This document shows, one piece after another, positions 12,258 to 24,344 of a stretch of 64,000 nucleotides of DNA. The notes below the pieces were generated by a model. The model saw only the letters and a list, made by a program, of their open reading frames with translations, was not told the DNA's origin and made no database searches. Each line of letters starts with the position of its first letter. Position 1 is the first letter of the stretch. Source of the DNA: Ulva prolifera (Eukaryota > Chlorophyta > Ulvophyceae > Ulvales > Ulvaceae); the NCBI GenBank assembly GCA_023078555.1, contig CM041200.1, positions 8,424,807 through 8,488,806 on the forward strand, given 5' to 3'. The translations under genes were made by a program, and so were the position numbers.

Positions 12258-13225
12258 TTAGTCCGCCCGGAGACATGGGCGGACAACAACGGTTTCAAGC
12301 ATTTCCGGGTGACCACCACAGGCACAAGGTAGTGTGTCCGGAGTATCTCTGCAAAGCATGAAGCCACTCAAGTCACGGGACGCAGTCCGAGGCGGTTCGT
12401 AGCAGTCCTTTGACATGACCGCCTCGAGGCGCGCACGGCCGTGCGGGTCGCGGGGCCGCGCCGCAGCTGAGCCAGGAGCGGCAGCCCCCCCCCCCCCCCC
12501 CCCCCCCCCATTCATTGCCTGCAAGCAGCCGCACACTGCCACACCGTCACCGCACCATGCATATATGCACCTGGTGTGCCTTCTGCTTCATTTTGTGGGA
12601 ACGTGTGCAAACAGCGCTAGGCCGGGCACACCAACACCAGTACTATATCTTCGCAATGTACCGCTTGAGGCTTGTGGGGGCATTTAAACGGCCGGTGCCT
12701 TCCTCCGAGGAGGCGACATCACTGTCACGTACTTTTCACCTGTGATTTGGGGGTTGCTCTGCTTGCAAACAGCGCCGGGTCGGACACACAAACTCTGCAC
12801 CAGCTAGCTAAATTGCATTTTCTGGTGATTGCAGTACATTTGTTGCATGCAATGACTGTGGCAAAGGACATGCATGCAGGGCGCACCTCCGCTATAGCGT
12901 AACACACACGCCACGAGGTCAAACGGCGGCGCCCCGGTCAAGAGCTCAAACGCCATCACCCCCAGCGACCACACTTTCAGCTGCGGCGTGAACTTGGTGG
13001 AGTGCTGCGCTAGGAGGAATGCGTGCGCAACCGCCGGCGGGCGTACGCAAGCGTGAAGCGCTCGGCGGCGCCTGCTCCCCCACCCGCGCGGCGCAGCCAA
13101 ATTCGATGACTGTCTAGCAGTTCAGCCACACGAGGTTGGCGGGCTTGAGATCGCGGTGCACATAGCCGGCGTCGTGCATGCAACCAATGCAACAAAGACA
13201 CAGCGACTGAGCGCTGCTGCATGCC
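12258..13225 (-). pseudogene. Degraded kinase between RK-A and RK-B
   Basis: The minus strand at about 13180-12900 reads as kinase exon 6: MHDAGYVHRDLKPANLVW, soon an in-frame TAG, then VIEFG where RK-B has VIDFG, and QLKVWSLGVMAFELLTGAPP. A C-terminal exon-7-like piece follows at about 12515-12280, with a DPHGR segment. The stop codon and the DFG change argue for a dead copy. It carries a 25-bp C homopolymer (12485-12509). The same relic lies at 22897-23940 and, truncated, at 38101-38426. Confidence 0.75.
12485..12509. repeat. Poly-C tract, 25 bp
   Basis: This is an uninterrupted run of 25 C, inside the exon-7-like part of the kinase relic. The homologous run is 23 bp at 23188-23210 and 27 bp at 38400-38426. 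Confidence 0.95.
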
Positions 13226-14266
13226 ATACCAGTCTATGAGACAGACTTGTCGTCAGTACACATATATATGTGCAATGTTCTGATCTTCATGCGCTTGGTC
13301 AATCCAATGTGATGCTGGCCCATACAGAACTGCCAAGAGATCCGAAGAGAGTCTTTTGCCAGCCAAGAGAGACATGGCTGCAGTGGCCTTGCAATCAGTG
13401 GCCGTGCGTTCTGACACAAACGCTTCCAAGCACCTTCAGTTAACGCAGAGGACACCTCTTACGATCAGAAGGGGTGTATGCTCGCTTTGCAATCACGTTT
13501 TACTGCGGCAGATTCTCCAGGAAGAGAGCCCACAGCTCAGCATCATCAAGGAGTTGTATGGCGCCAGATGCTGTATGGCGCATCTTCAAGTTTGCTAGAG
13601 TCAGTATCTTCTAGTTTGCTAGAAGTAGCCTAATACAAAGGGCCACAGGGGCACACGGCAGCCGGGTTCAGATCATGAAGGTGATTGTCCATGTGTAATC
13701 GCAGCGGCACCACACATCCTGAATCGCAGCGAATATGCATATTGTTACATTGCTGCAGGCCAACGCCTGACGTTCAGTGAGCCATCATCACAAAAGGGCT
13801 TTAAATTTGTTGTAACTTAACTTGAATCATTCAGAGGAGCTCCAGGCAGTGCACACAACCGGCACTGCCTGGCCCGTCACATCAAAGCTGTGGCTGGCTG
13901 ACTCCTAAACCTGACTCATTCGGAATTGTGCATACGTACACATGTCTATCCCGGACGCACAGATACCGCTGCGATCGGGCTGGTGTGTGCCTGTGACTCC
14001 TGCGATGCAGTTTACCCCTCTGACTTCACACAGCAAACACTCATGAGCCTGATCAGGCTCGCCGAGAGTGGACTTGCAGGAGACTCTCCTGCTCGGAGTG
14101 ACAGTCGAGCGTAGAACCGTGTACAAGCTTAAGCTTGAGCTTAAGGTTGACATCGAGCACAACGTTCTGCTTCAGCTGCGCTATGCCAACACACCACCAC
14201 ATAACACGCCACCTGCAGTGGCGATATCGCGTGCACAGCTGAACCCCGACCTCGGCGCCGCCCGAC
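13226..14266. other. Spacer 3' of RK-B, no gene recognised
   Basis: The first part (to about 13620) matches 23941-24340. The second part (from about 13640) matches 29130-29730 downstream of RK-C. The 4.8 kb between those points in the RK-B/RK-C spacer is absent here, so this is a deletion junction or the ancestral state. No domain is seen in the short frames; the sequence close to 14266 probably holds the RK-B 3' UTR. Confidence 0.5.
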
Positions 14267-15330
14267 CTAGGCCTGCACGGTGGTCCTTGAGCAAAAGAGG
14301 CGTGAGCAGGTGGCGTGGAAGGCGCGCATGGCCGTGCGGGCCGCGGGGTCTCGCCGCAGCAGCGCCAGCACCGGCCGCCGGAATACGCCGAGCCGCCGCC
14401 GTGTGCGCGGGCTGAGTTCGCCCTCCCACGGCAGCGGCATGTCCCCCCGCAGCCGCTTCATCGCCTGAACAGCTGACGACCGTCACTGCGCGGCAGCTGC
14501 ACTGCATCTGGCGTGCCTGGTGCATTGATGTGTGCACGCATGGCCCGCCACACAACCCGGCGCCGGAGGGGTACATACACATGTACCTGTGGTGGGTTCT
14601 TGTTGAGCCAAGCTGAGCATGCCAAGGCCAAGACGGAGTCCCAGGATGGACGCGGCTCAGAACGTCGTGCAGTCAGCGTGGTTTGAGTGCCAAATGGATG
14701 ATGGGTACTGCCTTGATGCCAGTGCAATGCGTTATCACGATGGCGGGGCTGGCATCGCCGTAGCGCAAGCACTGCACCGCCGGTGGGATATGGACGGATA
14801 CACACACATGCGTACATTGGTGTAGATAGAGACACATATACCGGCCGCCTCAACGTCCTCGCAGTATAATCCTGGAGGCTTGCGAGGACGTCAAGACGGC
14901 CTTACTCGAGGAGGCGACATGTACATCTCGCCTTCAATCTGAAGAATGCTCTGCTGCCAAACAGCGCCTGGTCGAGCTCACAAACACCATGCCAGCTAGG
15001 GCACGTTCTGGTGATTGCATGTGATGCATGCAAGCACTGCAGTAAACTTTGAAGCTTGAAGCTCGTGCGTGTAGGGCGCACCTCCGCTGCACCTTCCCCG
15101 ACGAGGTCAAACGGCGGCGCCCCAGTCAAGAGCTCCCACGCCATCACCCCCAGCGACCACGCATCCAGCTGCGGCATGGACTCGATGCTGCGATGCTGCA
15201 GGAGGAATGCATGCGCAACCTCCGGAGCGGCATAGGCGAGCGTGAAGCTCAGCGGAGCCTGTGCGCCCACCCGCGCGACGCACCCAAAGTCGATGACTGT
15301 CCAGCGGTTCTGCCGTGGCAGCCACATGAC

Positions 15331-15367
<37 letters not shown>

Positions 15368-18300
15368 TCATGCATGTCCGCGAGGCGCAGCGAGATGTTG
15401 GATAGCACCTGCAGCCACATCAGATCGGGCGAACGGCGATAGCAAGCGCACATGTGCTGTTTGTGTATCTCCCCTCCCTGCTGCAAGTAGTTGCCGTGAC
15501 GCGATCCTGCCGGACTGAATTGTGAGTGCGGTTGTGGTGTTCGTGTGTGTGTGAGTGTATGTTGCAGTTGGTTCGGATGAGATTCGGTTTCGGTGTTTGT
15601 TTTCTCCCGTTCACTCTTTTGTAATATATGTTGCCGTGACGAGAAATTTTAAAGAAGCCCTACCATTGCAAGCACAGCAAATCCCCCCCTCGAGAGCTCA
15701 CTACAAGAAACTCGAGAAGAGCTAGCTCGCACAGCCGCTTCCCTCTGCGTTTCAGTTCATACTGATCAAGAGCACAGGCAGAACAATTCGATGCCGCATG
15801 ACAGCAATGGGCGGGGTTGCATGAATGATTGCCACACATGCATATGGGCCAATGGCAGAAACATCATCTGCGGGCACGCACAGCAGCGGCCATGAAGAGG
15901 TCCGGCTCAGCACGGTCACTCCAGTCGTGCAGGCTCTCCCCCTTCTCCATCACAATGCATGGAGGCAGCGGCCGCCCGCGGGGGTCCTCCAGGCCCCCCG
16001 CCGCGCCGCCGCACACCGCCTCCACCTGTGGCAGGAACCGCGCCACGACCTCCGACATTAGGACGGCGCCTTCACCGCCGTGCACCCTTGTTTCTGCGTC
16101 CGCGCGGGCGAGAATGTCCGGCGAGAGCTCACTGCGGAGGTAGGGAAAGGCAGCGGCATAGAGGGCGGCCTCGGTGAGGAAGCTGTCCCATTCGAGGAAG
16201 AATTTGATTGCATACACGTCCCGGCTTTGGGCTTCCTCTGCAAACTGAACAACCGCCTGCCCTGCAGCCCAGCTGGCGAGTGTCGTTTCGTCTCGAGTTT
16301 CACAGCGAATGCATGATCTCTAAGCTGGACGAGCGGTGATTCTCAAAGCAGCCATTCAGATTGAGGTTGCTCTACAGATTACGCGACTGGCAATCTGACT
16401 GGGGTACCCGGTGGCCTGACATTTTGCGGGTGGACCCACCGATTCATGCACATGCATGCGCCAGAACCACACCTCCACAGCGGCGCTGCCCCCGCCCGAG
16501 CGCCTCAAACCGGCCCAACATCAGGTACCCTCCCCCAAAGCAGTCCAGCTGTCGCAGCAGCGTTGCAATCATACCCCGCCGATGCCCCGCGCCCTCGCTC
16601 AAACCGGTGCCGATCGCCCCGTCGATTGTCCCCCAACGGCATGCAGCCACAGACGCTGTGCAGGTGCTGCCCTGCGTGACAGCATACGGTGCAACCACGA
16701 CCGTGCTCCCCGGTTCCTCCGCCTGCGCATGCAGCGACCCCTGCACGGTGTCCGGTGCCGCTGTGCCGGGGATTGGCGCGGTGCTGACGCCCCCCAGCCT
16801 CGGCTGGCTGGCGGGCGGCCCTTGCGCGCCATTGGCCATATCCCCCGCCGCCTGAACCCTTGGCGCAGCCGGCTGCGTGTCTGTATGGCTGCCAAGGTGC
16901 GCCGAGCTGCCATAGAGTTGCACACGCGGGGTGTCGGCCCCCTCCTCCAGGGTTCGCGCCAGTGCCTCCACCTTGTTGTCGCCCAACAGCACCGTTTCAT
17001 GCATCTGGTCCTGCGTCTTGAGGGCTGGCGCGGCCATGAGCCGTGCGACTTCGGTCGGCAGCGCATACTCGTAAGCATCGTTCATCGCGGAGGCGGGGAT
17101 CACTGGGGGGGGGCCGCCACGGTGGGGGCCGGGATGCTTCACAATTGCGGTGCGGGCCGCCATTCTTGTATCATCCTCCTGCACCGTATAGCAATTGTAC
17201 ACAGCGTTCAACAGCCGCCCGGGCAGGGCACGGACGGGGGGAGGCCCTAGCATAAAAATCCTTGCGCAGCATGGTCGTCACTTAACTAATCACAGGGCAG
17301 ACACCATTCGCAGACCTGCTTCGAGAATTCTCGAGAATTAATTAAGGTACTCGATTTTGTATGCACAGCAGGCTTAGAAGAGTAATCGCACGGCAGTCGG
17401 CTCATAAGCATCATACATCCAGAACAATCGCCACGCCTTTAGCGCATTCGTCTCCGCCGCCTTCTCGCCAGCGGGCCGCGACCGGCTGCTCTGCCGCCGT
17501 AAGGCCACTGCCGCCCACACCCCTGCCGCCGCCGCTACAGCCACCGCCGCGGCAATAACTGCAGCCACGATAGCTACAGCCCTGGTCGCCCCGCTATCTG
17601 TCCTGCTGACCGCGGACGTGGCAGCCCAGGTCCCTCCCAATTGCAGCCCCGGCACAAGCGCCCCCGCCGGCACCGGCCACACGACCGCAACACTGTTGCG
17701 CTCTACAGGGTTCGGCGGCGGAGCGACAAAGAACGGCGGCCACGGCACCTCTGGCGGCGGCAGCACACCCAGCGCAGCGCGTACCGCTTGCAGCCATGGC
17801 GGCCCGTCCCACGGAAGATCTTGCGGCAGCGGCGTCGCCGCGACCCAAGGATTGTTCCGGGCATCACCGCAGTCATGAAGAATTGGTCCGAGCTCGATCA
17901 TGCTTCGCCGCGCATGCACTGACGATTCCGGGCAGCCGGGGTTCACTTCGTCTGCATCAAGACATGGCCACAAGCAGTCGCTCATCACCTGCGGCCCCGT
18001 CCCGCCGATCCGGAGCTCTTCTCCAAACATCCCTCGCTCGGCAAACGGCACCGGCGTGACCGTGACATCGTACGCCGCAGCAATGCGGGGCATGGTACCG
18101 TCTGTCGTGAAGACAAAACCGTCCTCGTAGTCTGTATTTACCAAGGCAGGGCAATTGTAGAGCATTGTACTAACGACGGCACCGGCTTGGATGGACACGT
18201 TGGCGAGGGAGACGTTGGAGAGCTGTACGGCGCCGTTGTACGAGACGTGCACGAGCTCGACTGGCAGGTTCACGTTGCGAAAGACGGTGTCCACGACATT

Positions 18301-20002
18301 GGCGAAGCTGGCAAAGGTGATTTCCAGGGGTGAGCGCCCCCCCACCCAGTCTGTGATGATGCAATCTGCACACATACGGCGGTGCATGCACGTGCATGTG
18401 CAATGCATGAGCATGAGGCGAACGTGTGCATGAAGAGCTTGCATATATATGGCCTCAGGCCTGGATTTATTCAGGCGCTGTGTGATGCATTGTCATCGTT
18501 AGACGTGGCAGCATCGGCGAGTGGAATGACAATCGGGGAGCTTTCTGTGCAAGATATCCCCCAGAATGGTTCCTTCATGAGCAGATCTGCAGCGCACCTT
18601 TCATGAACAAGCGATGCCACCTCACCCGCACCGCAGTCGCCATCCCGCGGGCCTCCCCATGCATTGTCACATTCGTCACGTACAGGTTTGCAGCCGACTC
18701 GCCCACAGCTCCAGCAGAGAGGAGAGTGAATCCAGGCACAGGCTTCATCCTTGCAACCTTGAGGTACAGGTTGTCCACCCAGAGGTCGTGATTGATTGCG
18801 TGAAGGCTTTCGGGAACTAGTATAAGGCACTGCCGGGGCTTCAGGGGGAGAAGGGTGGCCGCCTCGGCCGGGGAGAGGCTGAGGGCCGCCGCCGCGTCGG
18901 GGTCGCTGCAGTTGCCCTGCATGAGTGCGTGGCCATGCTGCGTGATGTTGTGGCCAGGGGATCATCACGGCAGCTTCGATCACGAGACACGTGGGCCACG
19001 GCATGTGCGTACGCATGGTCGTATGCATGTGGCCGGGCCCGCCAATGAGCCCGGGCCTGGCCTTCAGAGGACAGTGGTCGTATGAATGTGCCGCATGCCA
19101 CATGCCGTTGCATGACTGCCCAGCATCTTGCATTCCGGAACACGGGGATCACATTGACAGACCTAAAGCTGCCGTGCTTCAGCCGCGCAAGGAACAGGTA
19201 TAAAAAAGTATAACAAACCGACTGGCAGCCACGCGCCAGAGCCAGCCGCCGTGAACCACAGCTGCAGTCACGGCTAGCCACGCTCCTCGGTGCACTCACA
19301 GCCACTCCCACCATCTCATCACCGGGCGTGCGAGAGAGAGGGCTGCCAGTGTGGACAGCAGTGATTGGAACCTGATGCACCGCGCCACTGCAGACGATTT
19401 CTCTCCGCACATGTAAAGCAATTTGGTGCCTAAGGGCCACGATGGGCCCCATAGCTCCAGCTGCTCCCACAGGCATGCAGGGGTGAAGTGCAGCACGCAT
19501 GCATAGCAGCACAGACACGCGTCTCGCCGGAAACGCATGTTGCATCTGCATCAGAAGTGTCCGGAACGGACAGGCTGCGGCGGGAGCGTACACGCATGGA
19601 GCGCGTGCCGAGGGACGTAACGATCTGAAGTGGAAACAACCGGTCATCTGGAAATGCAGACCCGAGCAAGCCGTCCTGATGTGGTCGGTGCTCCAGGGTG
19701 CGGAGGTCGAGGTGGTCGCGGACCTCGATGTCTTTGGCCCATGCGTCCGCCGCCTCCACACGAGCCGCGGGGGTATACACTGTGGTGACGGCCGCGGGTG
19801 CGATGGTGAGCTCTGCTTGGGGCGGGGGGGTCGTCCTCTGCATCATGGCCTGTAGGGCGGGAGCTGAGTGGAACGACAGCCGCAGATGACCAAGATCTTG
19901 CGTGGGAGAGATGTGTCGTACCTGAGGGTGATGTAGTGGTGCAGGGGCAGCGAGGCCGTGAGGCAGTGTGGGCCGCATGGCGGCGATCATGATCAATACC
20001 AT
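14267..20002 (-). CDS. RK-B: receptor-like kinase with beta-helix-like ectodomain
   Basis: I place seven exons on the minus strand: 19592-20002, 18598-18916, 17392-18365, about 16473-17178, 15882-16261, 15082-15408 and 14267-14464. All introns are GT-AG and every junction keeps phase, giving 1104 codons plus stop. Exons 1-3 form the outside part, with beta-helix-like turns (WVDNLYLKVAR, NLYVTNVTMHG, LSNVSLANVSIQA) and many NxS/T sites. A membrane span (AVAIVAAVIAAAVAVAAAAG) lies near residue 510 and is followed by RRQSSRSR. Exon 4 is a low-complexity linker ending in LGRGQRR, a glycine-rich loop candidate. Exon 5 supplies VYAIKFF (catalytic Lys) and the hinge IVMEKGESL. Exon 6 has YVHRDLKPANVM, VIDFG and YAAPEV. 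Exon 7 is the terminal lobe (LLRRDPAAR). The exon 4 donor is ambiguous (16473, 16479 or 16452 all fit). A clear signal peptide is not evident at the MVLIMIAA start. A 127-bp LINE tail sits in intron 5. Sensing of an extracellular cue is inferred; the ligand is unknown. Confidence 0.82.
15502..15628 (+). mobile_element. LINE alpha tail in RK-B intron 5
   Basis: This 127-bp 5'-truncated insertion starts with CGATCCTGCCGGACTGA, the stop-codon region of LINE alpha, and ends in CGTTCACTCTTTTGTAATAT. It is flanked by the 12-bp duplication GTTGCCGTGACG (15490-15501 and 15629-15640). RK-C has the empty site with one copy, near 30950. It therefore entered after RK-B and RK-C separated. Confidence 0.93.
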
Positions 20003-22398
20003 ACCAAAGCCTCACAGCCGAGGCTGCTCTGGTAAAGCATGTGTGCGTGGACAGATGTACAGTCGCCGGTGGCACAACGGCAAGACACTCGGCCTGAGTG
20101 CCACACACACAGACAGTGTGTGTTACACGGTCGTCTCCATGACCTCCACGCTGCCTCATGGCCACATTGATGAGGAAGGCCCTCGGGGGGGCGTACCTGC
20201 CAATGTGCGCACACGACTGCCACATGTGGCTGTACAATTGCGATTGCACATTGCGTAGCACAGTAGCAGGTGAGCAATTGTTTGAAAGATCAAGACGACG
20301 AGGCAGGTACTCTCGCGAGGACAGGGGCTGTTCATGTGCATATGGAAGCACTGTTGCGTCACGGTTAACCATGGCAATTGCTACCTGGAACGGCCAATAT
20401 AGAATATATACATATATGTGGCAGAATCATGTATAATACATGTATGTGGCCCAGAGTGTGCACCGCCTGCCTGTGCTGCTCAGCACATGTTCCGGCCGGC
20501 CGTGTCACCGGTGACACGAGTGGACGTCTTTGTCAAGTTCCTGCTTATCAGGGGGAGCAATTCGGGAACGGGCAACGTGTGTTGCATCGTGCCAGTCAAC
20601 CATTGCCCAGCGCCCTCTGGTGTTGCTCTGCTTCCATGCATGTATGACTGAGCTGATATCAATCAATTGTCCATGTCAGAAATTCAGTCCTTTCTGACAG
20701 TTCATAGGCGGAGCAGATCACTGCGCCTCAACATTGCTGGTGTATGAGCGCTGTTTGCAGGTCCGTCCTTGCAGCCTGTCCGTCCGAGTCGTTGCAGCCT
20801 GTCCTTCCTTGCAGCAAAGGACATGCGCATGTTTGCCTCGCTGTGGGGAGCTCCACCGGCGCGAGTCAGTACTCCAGCCTATGTATGAGCGCTCGTTGAG
20901 CTAGCTATCATGATAGGGCTCCATTTGAGGCGGAGCGTGGGCAGAGAGATACAGGCGTGCGACACCCGCCTTTACCGGTGACCACAGCTCTTGTGCTCTC
21001 TGCGTGCCACCACACTAGCCTGAGCAACGCACCACGACAAAACAGCGCTGAGACTGGCTTACCACTGTTGTCGGGCAGGCACGCAGGGTACGTTTCATTG
21101 CTTCAGACGCCTCGATCGAGGCGAACGAGCTCGACAGACTCACAATCATGCCGGTGTCATGATATTTAGCAGATGCGCGTTGAAATACATGGATATTGCA
21201 TGAAATTGCTCAGCCAGGATTATTGGATGTTGACGCCACACAGCCGGAAGCAGCATTCCTGCTTCCAGTCCAAGTCGCGTGGATGACGAGCAAGCACCAC
21301 CACGGGGATGCCATGCCGCAGCGCCCCGCAGTCACGAATGTGGGCACGGATAGCTCAACTTGCAACGAATAGATCCACTTGTCCACCAAGTCAAACAGCC
21401 TGCCACTTGAGCGACACCTACGCATGTGGTCCGTACCGAAGACGGTCAAGCGCGCGAACATGTCCACCGCAAAAAAAGTATCACACGCGAAACATAGTGT
21501 GACTGTTTTCCACTTCATCTACGATAGTGAATATTGTCACGTGGCCCATCACTGGTGCCTACAGCACAGCGCGACTCAATCAGCGAGGAGTCCTCTCGCC
21601 GAGGTCTGCAGCGGATCCGGAAGACCGGACCCGCAGAACATGACGAGGCAGCAGATGCACGGACCTTATTGACATTCAGAATCTCGCATTGTAACAAGTG
21701 CCGGACTCACGGGGAAGCGGAGAGAGGGCGAGATGCAAGGCAGGCGTGCCACTTGCAAGTTCCCATAAAGCTCCGACAAAGGGGAGCGGACACACTCGCG
21801 CTGGCGCGAACCGGAATTTTGTGCAGCAAGGGGAGTGCATGCTGAACGACAGGTTATCTCGTAGGTGCAGGGGACCAGGCTGCCCGCGCAATCGCTCCAA
21901 TTTAATCGCAGGGAGTGCAAAGTTTGACTTACCACGCATGTGCACCTTCGCACTAGTACTGCGCACATGTTGTCACGGGTCTCAACGACCACTGCACAAC
22001 AAGTTCATTCAAAGCTGTGCACAAGTGATGGGGCACCCGCGCCGTACTAGTGCACAGGTCCAACATAAAACATGTACAGTCAGCGCGCAACCAGCAGGGA
22101 CTCAACTCGAGTCACTCAAGACTGCTCACAATTAAAAAATCCTCAGTGTATGAGGGAACTGTGCCCCCTTGCACCAGCAGCAAGTGGACCACGGTGATAC
22201 AGCTATCAGGTGCAAGGTTCAATGAGGCCCCGTAGGTGATTGCAAGTCTGCAGACGTGTGTGAGTGCTCCTTGTTGGGGGTGTGTGAGTGCTCCACGTTC
22301 CCGGTGAACACGATTTAGGCCTGAGTGTGTACCCCCCTGGGTTGTAGAATTCTTAAGAGTCATGCCAAGCTGCAGCAGATCCCAGAGGTTGCTCTGGG
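20003..22398. other. Conserved spacer upstream of RK-B
   Basis: This is homologous to the RK-A and RK-C spacers but lacks both the giant element and the LINE beta tail, so it shows the empty sites for both. No gene is called. A plus-strand frame near 20500-20650 includes VNHCPAPSGVALLP, slightly reminiscent of beta-CASP nuclease motifs, but nothing around it supports that. Confidence 0.45.
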
Positions 22399-22877
22399 AT
22401 CTGCTGTTGGCGGACTGCTGTTGGCGGACTGCTTTACCAAACCGCTCGCAGCTCCCAAGCTTCAAGAAGACCGTCGCCGACTATGCCTTCGGTGAGCCCA
22501 GCATTAGGCTGTCTGAGTGAATTACCCGTAACATCCTCACACCATTGGTGTAGGTCGGGGAGGCTGTTTCTGCAGTGGCAGAGCAGCCGGCGCAAGCAAG
22601 ACTTGCGTTGCGGGTTTTCCCGAGAGTAGCTCGGTTTTCTCCCGTCGAATGATTGTTTTGATATAGTTGTACTTGCGGTGAGGTTAGACCATGGCATGTC
22701 CGTCACAGGGGGAGTGTCAGGAATATAGTGTGGTCTCAGAGACTGGCCATGCATGTCCTCGATATACAGCGGACTAGCCCAACGGCAGTGGCTGGTTCAC
22801 TGCCTTATATCGATCGATGATATCTCAGTAACTACCCTTTGTCAATATCTCTGCTCGCTCTACCTCACATCTCAACA
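22399..22877 (+). mobile_element. Ty1/Copia-type LTR retrotransposon fossil, 5'-truncated
   Basis: About 0.48 kb is present only in the RK-B spacer; the RK-A and RK-C spacers have the empty site (GCTCTGGG joined to CACACCAG). It comprises the very end of a Copia-type pol region, a purine-rich tract (about 22709-22717) and one LTR of about 160 bp with TG...CA ends (22718-22877). It is broken: most of the element is missing. It is younger than the duplication that made the spacer copies. No second LTR is seen in the window. Confidence 0.75.
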
Positions 22878-22896
22878 CACACCAGATAGGGGCCAT

Positions 22897-23940
22897 TTAA
22901 TCCGCCCGGAGGCATGGGCGAACAACAACGGTTTCAAGCATTCCCGGGTGACCACCACAGCCACAAGGTAGTGGGTCCGTAGTATCTCTGCAAAGCATGA
23001 AGCCACTCAAGTCACGGGACGCAGTCCGAGGCGGTTCGTAGCAGTCCTTTGACATGACCGCCTCAAGGCGCGCACGGCCGTGCGGGTCGCGGGGTCGTGC
23101 CGCAGCTGAGCCAGCACCGGTGACCAATAGCACACCAAGAAGCCACCGGACGCGCGGCCTCAGGCCGCCCTCCCATGGCAGCGGCAACCCCCCCCCCCCC
23201 CCCCCCCCCCATTCATTGCCTGCAAGCAGCCGCACACTTCCACACTGTCACCGCACCCTGCATATATGCACCTGGTGTGCCTTCTGCTTCATTTTGTGGG
23301 AACGCGTGCAAACAGCGCTAGGCCGGGCACACCAACACCAGTATTATGTCTTCGCAATGTACCCCTTGAGGCTTGTGGGGACGTTTAACCGGCCGGCGCC
23401 TTCCTCCGAGGAGGCGACATCATTGTCACGTACTTTTCACCTGTGATTTGGGGGTTGCTCTGCTTGCAAACAGCGCCGGGTCGGACACACAAACTATGCA
23501 CCAGCTAGCTAAATTGCATGTTCTGGTGATTGCAGTACATTTGTTGCATGCAATGACTGTGGCAAAGGACATGCATGCAGGGCGCACCTCCGCTACAGCG
23601 CAACACACACCCCACGAGGTCAAACGGCGGCGCCCCGGTCAAGAGATCAAACGCCATCATCCCCAGCGACCACACTTTCAGCTGCGGCGTGGGAACTTGG
23701 TGGAGTGCTGCTCTAGGAGGAATGTGTGCGCGACCGCCGGCGGGCGTACGCAAGCGTGAAGCTCGGCGGCGCCTGCTCCCCCACCCGCGCGACGCAGCCA
23801 AATTGTATGACTGTCTAGCAGTTCAGCCACACGAGGTTGGCGGGCTTGAGGTCGCGGTGCACATAGCTGGCGTCGTGCATGCAACCAATGCAACAAAGAC
23901 ACAGCGACTGAGCGCTGCTGCATGCCATACCAGTCTATGA
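22897..23940 (-). pseudogene. Degraded kinase between RK-B and RK-C
   Basis: This is the same relic as at 12258-13225. The minus strand retains YVHRDLKPANLVWLNC followed by an in-frame TAG, then VIQFG in place of DFG, and QLKVWSLGMMAFDLLTGAPP. The C-terminal exon reads LPLPWEGGLRPRV, then shifts frame before APVLAQLRHDPATRTAVRAL. A poly-C tract of 23 bp (23188-23210) interrupts the start of that exon. The shared stop shows that the gene was already dead before this copy was duplicated. Confidence 0.75.
23188..23210. repeat. Poly-C tract, 23 bp
   Basis: A run of 23 C at the same position of the kinase relic as the runs at 12485 and 38400. Confidence 0.95.
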
Positions 23941-24344
23941 GACAGACTTGTCGTCAGTACACATATATATGTGCAATGTTCTGATCTTCATGCGCTTGGT
24001 CAATCCAATGTGATGCTGGCCCATACAGAACTGCCAAGAGATCCGAAGAGAGTCTTTTGCCAGCCAAGAGAGACATGGCTGCAGTGGCCTTGCAATCAGT
24101 GGCCGTGCGTTCTGACACAAACGCTTCCAAGCACCTTCAGTTAACGCAGAGGACACCTCTTACGATCAGAAGGGGTGTATGCTCGCTTTGCAATCACGTT
24201 TTACTGCGGCAGATTCTCCAGGAAGAGAGCCCACAGCTCAGCATCATCAAGGAGTTGTATGGCGCTGTATGGCGCCAGATGCTGTATGGCGCATCTTCAA
24301 GTTTGCTAGAGTCAGTATCTTCTAGTTTGCTAGAGTTAGCCTAA

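Noticed and set aside
16456-17250. 264-codon plus-strand frame opposite RK-B exon 4 (also 31765-32559)
   Set aside because: It is the antisense shadow of the GC-rich linker exon, and the minus strand gives phase-consistent splicing into the kinase.
20418-20651. Possible SNM1/beta-CASP nuclease exon (VNHCPAPSGVALLP)
   Set aside because: The match is a few residues; no HxHxDH motif or other part of the fold is found nearby, and the block behaves like non-coding spacer in the three copies.
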